A stretch of 10,506 bases of DNA from Tardiphaga sp. (GTDB taxonomy: Bacteria; Pseudomonadota; Alphaproteobacteria; Rhizobiales; Xanthobacteraceae), in assembly GCA_028290765.1 (NCBI GenBank), contig JAQGJF010000950.1, positions 1 to 10,506 of the forward strand. Reading direction: 5' to 3'. Of this stretch, positions 7,330 through 10,506 are shown piece by piece. How positions within the stretch are numbered: position 1 is the stretch's first letter; every line of letters begins with the position of its first letter. The notes below the pieces were generated by a model that made no database searches, was not told the DNA's origin, and saw only the letters and a list, made by a program, of their open reading frames with translations. The position numbers were made by a program, and so were the translations under genes.

Positions 7330-7521
7330 GTGACCTTCACCATCCACGCATCGAAGATTGGCGCGAACGTGCGGACGGAGCGGCCCGGCCCGACGCTGGC
7401 GGTCGACAAGGCCCGCCTGATGATGGCGGCGGGATGGATGACGCACATCGTCGATCCGGACGGTCGCGTCTACGAACCGGAGCGCTACGACCAGCTTCTG
7501 TCGCTGGAGCAGAGGCACTGA
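7330..7521 (+). CDS. Small hypothetical protein, paralogue of the 7797 gene
   Basis: 63 residues, function unknown. It aligns without a gap for the first 35 residues with the protein at 7797-8021: M-x-(F/Y)-T-(I/V) at the start, LAxxKAR at 23-29, Gly35, then P(D/E)GRVY at 43-48 here and 44-49 there, followed by an aromatic residue near the end of the shared block. The sequence reads as a compact alternating beta-alpha-beta fold, with short strands at both ends and a central helix. The GTG start is supported by this alignment and because the frame has no earlier ATG before a stop. Only GGGA at 7321-7324 could serve as a ribosome site. No signal peptide or membrane segment is visible, so it is probably cytoplasmic. 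A CtrA box lies upstream. Confidence 0.7.
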   Translation: MTFTIHASKIGANVRTERPGPTLAVDKARLMMAAGWMTHIVDPDGRVYEPERYDQLLSLEQRH

Positions 7522-7600
7522 TCGGGTTTTGAGCAGCCCGCAGGATCGGGCAAAAATGTTCCATCCTTGTGATCAAAAATGCCACCAGCCTTCACATCCG

Positions 7601-7625
7601 GGAACACAGCGGAGTGCCCGTCGTT
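7601..7625 (+). promoter_or_regulatory. EcfG-type general stress response promoter
   Basis: GGAAC (7601-7605), 16 bases, CGTT (7622-7625). This matches the -35 and -10 consensus of promoters read by the alphaproteobacterial sigma factor EcfG under PhyR-NepR control, where the spacer is 16-17. It points directly at the gene starting at 7634. With the usual distance from -10, transcription would start at about 7631-7634, at or just before the ATG. Confidence 0.7.
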
Positions 7626-7633
7626 AAAGCACC

Positions 7634-7795
7634 ATGAGCAAGACCACCAAGGCGCTGAAAAAGCAGGCGGCAACCGCACGATCGGTCGCGCAGCGGACGC
7701 CGGACGCCGTTCTTTCAAGCCAGATGACAACCTTGGCAATGGCCTTCAAGGCCCAGGCCGACGTCCTCAAAAAGAAGCAAAAAAAGAAGAAATGA
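7634..7795 (+). CDS. Small basic hypothetical protein with poly-Lys tail
   Basis: 53 residues, function unknown. It begins MSKTTKALKKQAATARS and ends LKKKQKKKK, with a predicted amphipathic helical middle rich in Ala (TTLAMAFKAQADVLKK). It is very basic and has no membrane segment, so it could bind nucleic acid or another acidic partner, but that is a guess. I recall similar short Ala/Lys-rich proteins in Bradyrhizobium. No Shine-Dalgarno sequence precedes the ATG (TTAAAGCACC). The EcfG-type promoter just upstream would make a leaderless or nearly leaderless message, which would explain this. One base separates its stop from the next ATG, so the two genes are almost certainly co-transcribed. 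Confidence 0.68.
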   Translation: MSKTTKALKKQAATARSVAQRTPDAVLSSQMTTLAMAFKAQADVLKKKQKKKK

Positions 7796-7796
7796 G

Positions 7797-8021
7797 ATGC
7801 CCTATACCGTCAGCGGCACCGACGTCAGAGGTGTCAACACCGTCCGCCGCAAGACCCCCGAACTGGCACTGCGAAAGGCCAGGGAGTTCAGCAGGTCCGG
7901 GTGCTACGATGTGCGGATCACGACTCCGGAAGGCCGGGTCTATCACTCGTCCGAGTTTGGCGATCTGCCGCGAACGCCCGCGGCGCCGCGACCCTCTCCC
8001 AAGCATCCGCCTGTGCCATAG
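7797..8021 (+). CDS. Small hypothetical protein, paralogue of the 7330 gene
   Basis: 74 residues, function unknown. Residues 1-57 correspond to the protein at 7330, with the same LAxxKAR helix start (23-29) and PEGRVY motif (44-49) and one inserted residue after Gly35. It adds a Pro-rich C-terminal tail (TPAAPRPSPKHPPVP). It is second in a two-gene unit, one base after the stop at 7795, and probably translated by coupling, since only AAGAAG-like purines precede it. No signal peptide or helix long enough to span a membrane is present. Control by the promoter at 7601-7625 would place it in the general stress response. Confidence 0.75.
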   Translation: MPYTVSGTDVRGVNTVRRKTPELALRKAREFSRSGCYDVRITTPEGRVYHSSEFGDLPRTPAAPRPSPKHPPVP

Positions 8022-8047
8022 GCTTGCGACGACTGCACGGGCGCGGA

Positions 8048-8485
8048 TCATCCAGGCTTATCAGGCCGGGCGTGCTCCTGGTGTTGCGGCAGGGCGTCGG
8101 TGATGGTGAACCACGGCGCCTTGGAGCCGACGAAGATGTGCTTGTCCGGGCGAATGGCCGGATCGTCGACGAGCGTTCCCATCGCGACGTGGACAAAGCG
8201 GCCGTCGCGAACCAGCGAATAGAGCAGCGAGCCGCATCGCCCGCAATGGGTGTCGTTGGCGCGCTGGTCGCCGAAGATCATCACCTTATCCGCGCCCGCG
8301 GTGATGCGAAGCTTCTCGCGTTCGATGCCGGCGAACGGCTTGAAGGCCGAACCGGTGGCCCGCCGGCAGTTCGAGCAATGGCAGTTGGCGGCGTAGAGGA
8401 ACCGGTCCGCCACGGCATAATGAACGGCGCGGCACAGGCACTTTCCGGCCAGCATGCGGGCGCTGGCTTGATCGGCATCTGTCAT
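8048..8485 (-). CDS. GFA family (Mss4-like fold) zinc-binding protein
   Basis: 145-residue cytoplasmic protein of the GFA family, named after glutathione-dependent formaldehyde-activating enzyme. Most members have no proven reaction, and the enzyme role has been disputed. The zinc ligands are all visible: CxC at residues 16/18, CxCxxC at 35/37/40 and CxxC at 81/84. Other family marks are GKCLCRAVHY, NCHCSNCRRATGSAF, and HCGRCGSLLYS. The ATG at 8485 is chosen because AAGGGA lies 4 nt upstream on the minus strand and the CxC motif falls at the usual distance from the N-terminus. The frame stays open further upstream to 8569, but this would run across the divergent promoter region. The gene is convergent with the 7797 gene, with a 26-nt gap, and divergent from the one at 8554. 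Confidence 0.9.
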   Translation of the reverse strand: MTDADQASARMLAGKCLCRAVHYAVADRFLYAANCHCSNCRRATGSAFKPFAGIEREKLRITAGADKVMIFGDQRANDTHCGRCGSLLYSLVRDGRFVHVAMGTLVDDPAIRPDKHIFVGSKAPWFTITDALPQHQEHARPDKPG

Positions 8486-8553
8486 GGCTTCCCTTCGGCT
8501 GCTGGCGGCACAAGGCCGGTTGACTTTGCTTGGAATCGTTGCACAAACGCACC
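8486..8553. promoter_or_regulatory. Short divergent promoter region
   Basis: The 68 bp between the GFA gene and the small gene at 8554 must hold both starts. TTGACT at 8520-8525 resembles a housekeeping -35 element for the plus-strand gene, but the base pairs at -10 distance (ACAAAC) are a poor match. On the minus strand only the Shine-Dalgarno AAGGGA (8490-8495) is clear. Confidence 0.35.
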
Positions 8554-8811
8554 ATGAGTGACGTAGCAAATTCCACCACCCCGTTGAAGGCGACGTTCCG
8601 GATCAAGATGAACGGCGAATCCGTTGCGATCGCGACGGTCGGCCAGGCCTGGCGCTTCATCAACAGCATCAGTGCGGTCGAGTGGATGGAATTTCGATCG
8701 CTGCACAGCGATGCCAGGGCCGCGCTGGAGGCGGCGGCCGACGATGCGATCCGGAGCGTGCAGGCGACGGACGCGCTGCGAATGCTGTTCGTTCGCGCCA
8801 AACTGCTCTGA
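8554..8811 (+). CDS. Small hypothetical protein, possibly DUF982-like
   Basis: 85 residues, function unknown. A short beta-like N-terminal part (KATFRIKMNGESVAIAT, from about residue 12) is followed by helices (VGQAWRFINS; SDARAALEAAADDAIRSV; ATDALRMLFVRAKLL). The size, the small strand then helices, and the closing Ala-rich helix recall the DUF982 proteins that are numerous in Rhizobiales, but the match is by eye and weak. The ATG at 8554 is preferred over a TTG at 8530, which would place the start within the likely promoter. No clear ribosome site precedes it. The gene is convergent with the HxlR regulator, with a 43-nt gap. Confidence 0.65.
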   Translation: MSDVANSTTPLKATFRIKMNGESVAIATVGQAWRFINSISAVEWMEFRSLHSDARAALEAAADDAIRSVQATDALRMLFVRAKLL

Positions 8812-8854
8812 ACCAATTTTTCCAACACCTGCTTTCAGGAAAGGCCGCCAGCGC

Positions 8855-9184
8855 CTAAGCGCGTTCGCGCAAGGCACCGTGCTTGCGCCCCCACTCGCGC
8901 AGCAATTTCATCACCGGCCCGAGTTCCTGGCCTTTTCGGGTGAGCACATATTCCGCCCGCGGCGGATGCTGCTCGTAGAACCGCCGTTCGACGACGCCGT
9001 GTTCCTCGAGCGTCTTGAGCCGCGTCGACAGCGTGTTCGGGCTGATCGACGGAAACGACGTCTCGAAGTCCTGGAACTTGCGGGCGCCCTTGGTGAAGAG
9101 GTCGCGCAGAATCATGAGGGTCCATCGCTCGCCGATCACGTCGAGGGTTTGTGCAACCGGGCAGTCCATGCCGTAGCTCGCCAT
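8855..9184 (-). CDS. HxlR-family winged-helix transcriptional regulator
   Basis: 109-residue DNA-binding protein of the HxlR family, which acts as a dimer and often senses electrophiles, aldehydes or redox change through an N-terminal Cys. The N-terminal signature is MDCPVAQTLDVIGERWTLMI, with Cys8 in the conserved place. The helix-turn-helix and recognition helix follow (RKFQDFETSFPSISPNTLSTR cut into family pattern: FxxF, then ISxxxLSxRLKxLEEHGVV). The wing carries RxFYEQHPPRAEYVLTRKG, and a dimer helix ends the protein. The ATG at 9184 is chosen because CAGGAGG lies 5 nt upstream on the minus strand. The longer open frame to 9349 would run over the operator region. Divergent orientation to the membrane genes at 9360 suggests it controls them and itself. 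Confidence 0.92.
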   Translation of the reverse strand: MASYGMDCPVAQTLDVIGERWTLMILRDLFTKGARKFQDFETSFPSISPNTLSTRLKTLEEHGVVERRFYEQHPPRAEYVLTRKGQELGPVMKLLREWGRKHGALRERA

Positions 9185-9275
9185 CCTGGCCTCCTGTTGC
9201 GCGGACGCGCCGCACCATCCGCCCCGACTGCGCCGAGATGGGCCGACGGGGCCGCCGATATCCATCCAAAATTTA

Positions 9276-9314
9276 TAGTGACTCCTGAAATAAAAGTCAC
9301 TAGGGTAAGTGACT
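9276..9314. promoter_or_regulatory. Probable HxlR operator: inverted repeat plus a third motif copy
   Basis: TAGTGACT (9276-9283) and AGTCACTA (9295-9302) form a perfect 8-bp inverted repeat with an 11-bp spacer. A third copy, AGTGACT, lies at 9308-9314, so the middle copy also forms an inverted repeat with it across 6 bp. Each 7-mer is itself a palindrome around its centre base. The region is AT-rich compared with its surroundings and lies between the regulator start (9184) and the membrane gene start (9360). It is followed by CTATATAAATCATAG, which holds a further short inverted repeat (CTAT/ATAG). Confidence 0.6.
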
Positions 9315-9359
9315 ATATAAATCATAGCAACTACCAAAAATGTATCCATGGAGGTGGTG

Positions 9360-10205
9360 ATGGCGGCATCGGTTGCGAATATCGAAACGAAAGAGCGGCG
9401 GTCCGAATTTCGTCTGCTGTTCTATGCGCTGCTGCTGGCGGCGGCGTATGTGGGCCTGAACATCGCGCTGTCCCAGTCGGAAGCCGCCGCCATGCTCTTC
9501 GCGGCGGTTCGCGTCGTCATTCATGGCGTGCTGCTGGTCGGCTTGTGGCTGGCTTTGGCCCGGACGGTGTGGTCGAGCACGGCGCGCATCGCGACGTGGC
9601 TTGCGATCGCGGTGCCGTGGACGGCGTGGCTAGCCGGGGTCTGGGTGCTCGCGCTAAACGGCGCCTTCCTGCCGGGCGCGACGCGCATTCCCATGCTCCC
9701 TCTGGCGGTGCTTGGTCCGCTGCTGCTGGCACTGCCGGTGCTGCTGCGATCGAAGCGGATCGGGGTGCTGCTCGATGCCATGCCGCCATCATGGCTGGTC
9801 GGCGTGCAGCTCTATCGGGTGCTCGGCGGCGTGTTTCTGGTGGCCTGGATGGCCGGCGGCACGCCCCCGGTGTTTGCGTTTCCGGCCGCAATCGGCGACC
9901 TCCTGACCGGATTGCTGGCGCTGCCGGTCGCGGCCTCGCTGCAACGCGATCCGGCGCAAGGACGCACGCTTGCGCGGGCCTGGAATGGTCTCGGCCTGCT
10001 CGATCTCGTCACCGCGATTACGCTGGGCGCCATGACGGCGCCGGGGCCGCTGCAGCTGCTGGCGTTCGATCATCCGAACCTGCTGGTCGGCGCCTATCCT
10101 AACGTGCTGATCCCGGCATTCATCGTGCCGAGCTCGATCATTCTTCATGCGCTGTCGTTGCGGCAGTTGCGGCGGTCGGCGCGCGCCGCGGGAAGCCGGT
10201 CGTGA
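9360..10205 (+). CDS. Polytopic membrane protein of unknown function
   Basis: 281 residues with about eight hydrophobic segments (roughly 18-36, 44-68, 78-102, 110-130, 146-165, 172-192, 208-230, 245-268). Charged residues are confined to the N-terminus, short loops and the Arg-rich C-terminus. Conserved-looking features are YRVLGGVFL, GGTPPVFAFPAAIGDLLTG with an Asp inside the membrane region, WNGLGLLDLV, and PNVLIPAFIVPSSIILH. I recall this pattern from uncharacterised proteins but know no function. The ATG at 9360 is chosen because GGAGG (9350-9354) lies 5 nt upstream. The earlier ATG at 9348 comes before this ribosome site and has none of its own. The gene overlaps the next one by 4 nt (GTGA) and is divergent from the HxlR regulator, so a role in export or tolerance of the regulator's signal is a reasonable guess. 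Confidence 0.8.
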   Translation: MAASVANIETKERRSEFRLLFYALLLAAAYVGLNIALSQSEAAAMLFAAVRVVIHGVLLVGLWLALARTVWSSTARIATWLAIAVPWTAWLAGVWVLALNGAFLPGATRIPMLPLAVLGPLLLALPVLLRSKRIGVLLDAMPPSWLVGVQLYRVLGGVFLVAWMAGGTPPVFAFPAAIGDLLTGLLALPVAASLQRDPAQGRTLARAWNGLGLLDLVTAITLGAMTAPGPLQLLAFDHPNLLVGAYPNVLIPAFIVPSSIILHALSLRQLRRSARAAGSRS

Positions 10206-10506
10206 ATTCCTTCGGCAATATCGTCTCGAGCATTCCGCCCTGGGTCTTTGTCGTCTTCGCGCTCTTGGTCGGGCTGGGCGTGCGGGCGCTGCGATCGCGC
10301 CCCGCGAAGCTGCCGCTGCTGCTGATCGCGCCGCTGGCCTTTGTCGGCTGGGGAGTCCTCAGCCTGAAGGCGGATCTCGCGCAGCACGCAGAGCTTTTTG
10401 CGGCATTGGGCGCCGGTACGCTGCTGGGGTTGATCATCGCGGCGGTCACGGCGCATATCGATCCGAAGATCGAGCATCGTGGCGATGAAATCATGATCGC
10501 CGGCAG
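10202..10506 (+). CDS. Small membrane protein, possibly DUF6622-like (3' end cut by window)
   Basis: An open frame starting with GTG at 10202 runs to the window edge, giving 101 visible codons. The GTGA overlap with the stop of the previous gene is typical of translational coupling. The protein has at least three hydrophobic segments (about residues 12-26, 38-53 and 64-82). It opens with a hydrophilic stretch followed by IPPWVFVVFALLVGLGVRAL. This IPxWVxxxxxLLxxxGxxxLR start resembles small proteins annotated as DUF6622, a similarity judged by eye. It probably functions together with the upstream membrane protein under HxlR control. Confidence 0.72.
   Translation, partial: MNSFGNIVSSIPPWVFVVFALLVGLGVRALRSRPAKLPLLLIAPLAFVGWGVLSLKADLAQHAELFAALGAGTLLGLIIAAVTAHIDPKIEHRGDEIMIAG

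Noticed and set aside
7215..7532. Plus-strand frame overlapping the 7330 gene, starting at tandem ATGs
   Set aside because: It reads through the pyrimidine repeat and then in the wrong frame of a gene supported by its paralogue. No family features.
7536..7551. GCCCG/CGGGC hairpin after the 7330 gene as a terminator
   Set aside because: It is followed by AAAAA rather than a T run on the plus strand, and no minus-strand gene ends here. Overlapping CGGG copies give competing folds.
8532..8543. Sigma-54-like sequence TGGAATCGTTGCA before the 8554 gene
   Set aside because: The GG and GC elements are 9 bp apart from first base to first base, while -24/-12 promoters need 12.
8828..8839. CCTG/CAGG hairpin between the convergent 8554 and HxlR genes
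   Set aside because: The stem is only 4 bp and neither strand has a T tract placed after it.
9348..9359. ATG at 9348 as start of the membrane protein
   Set aside because: The strong GGAGG site lies after this ATG and 5 nt before the ATG at 9360, which is the better start.
8624..10102. Long plus-strand open frame crossing the 8554 gene, the HxlR gene and the membrane-protein gene
   Set aside because: It runs out of frame or antisense through three well-supported genes and their operator region, with composition typical of a frame shadow.

Overview
The window is about 10.5 kb of GC-rich chromosomal DNA that looks alphaproteobacterial, most likely Bradyrhizobium, Rhodopseudomonas or a close relative. 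The pointers are a palindromic intergenic repeat of the type scattered through those genomes, a perfect EcfG-type general stress promoter (GGAAC-N16-CGTT), a perfect CtrA box (TTAA-N7-TTAAC), and several small proteins of a rhizobial style. This placement is by recognition, not by a search. No rRNA, tRNA, CRISPR array, transposase or phage gene is visible.

Layout. (1) Positions 1-4879 hold a plus-strand operon: the 3' four fifths of an RND efflux pump, its periplasmic adaptor overlapping by 14 nt, and after 10 nt an OpgC-type membrane acyltransferase. (2) Positions 5037-5990 encode a membrane-anchored protein with a periplasmic domain and a long Ala/Pro/Ser-rich linker. (3) Positions 5991-6122 lie between convergent genes and hold the dispersed palindrome and a strong hairpin. 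(4) Positions 6123-6983 (minus) encode a secreted di-haem cytochrome c. (5) Positions 6984-7329 hold no gene but contain a CtrA box and a 10-bp pyrimidine tandem repeat. (6) Positions 7330-8021 hold three small plus-strand genes. The first and third are diverged paralogues. The second and third form a tight pair behind the EcfG promoter, whose predicted start point falls almost on the ATG. (7) Positions 8048-8485 (minus) encode a GFA/Mss4-like zinc protein, divergent from an 85-residue hypothetical protein (8554-8811). (8) Positions 8855-9184 (minus) encode an HxlR-family regulator, divergent from two overlapping membrane-protein genes (9360-10205 and 10202 to the window edge). An array of three AGTSACT motifs lies between them.

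How the parts fit. The first block is an envelope export and modification unit. The small-gene cluster looks like a stress-induced locus of unknown function and is the most interesting part of the window. The right end looks like a small redox- or ligand-responsive HxlR circuit controlling uncharacterised membrane proteins. The largest uncertainties are the biochemical roles of the small and membrane proteins, and the start codons at 5037 and 7330. Both window edges cut through genes.
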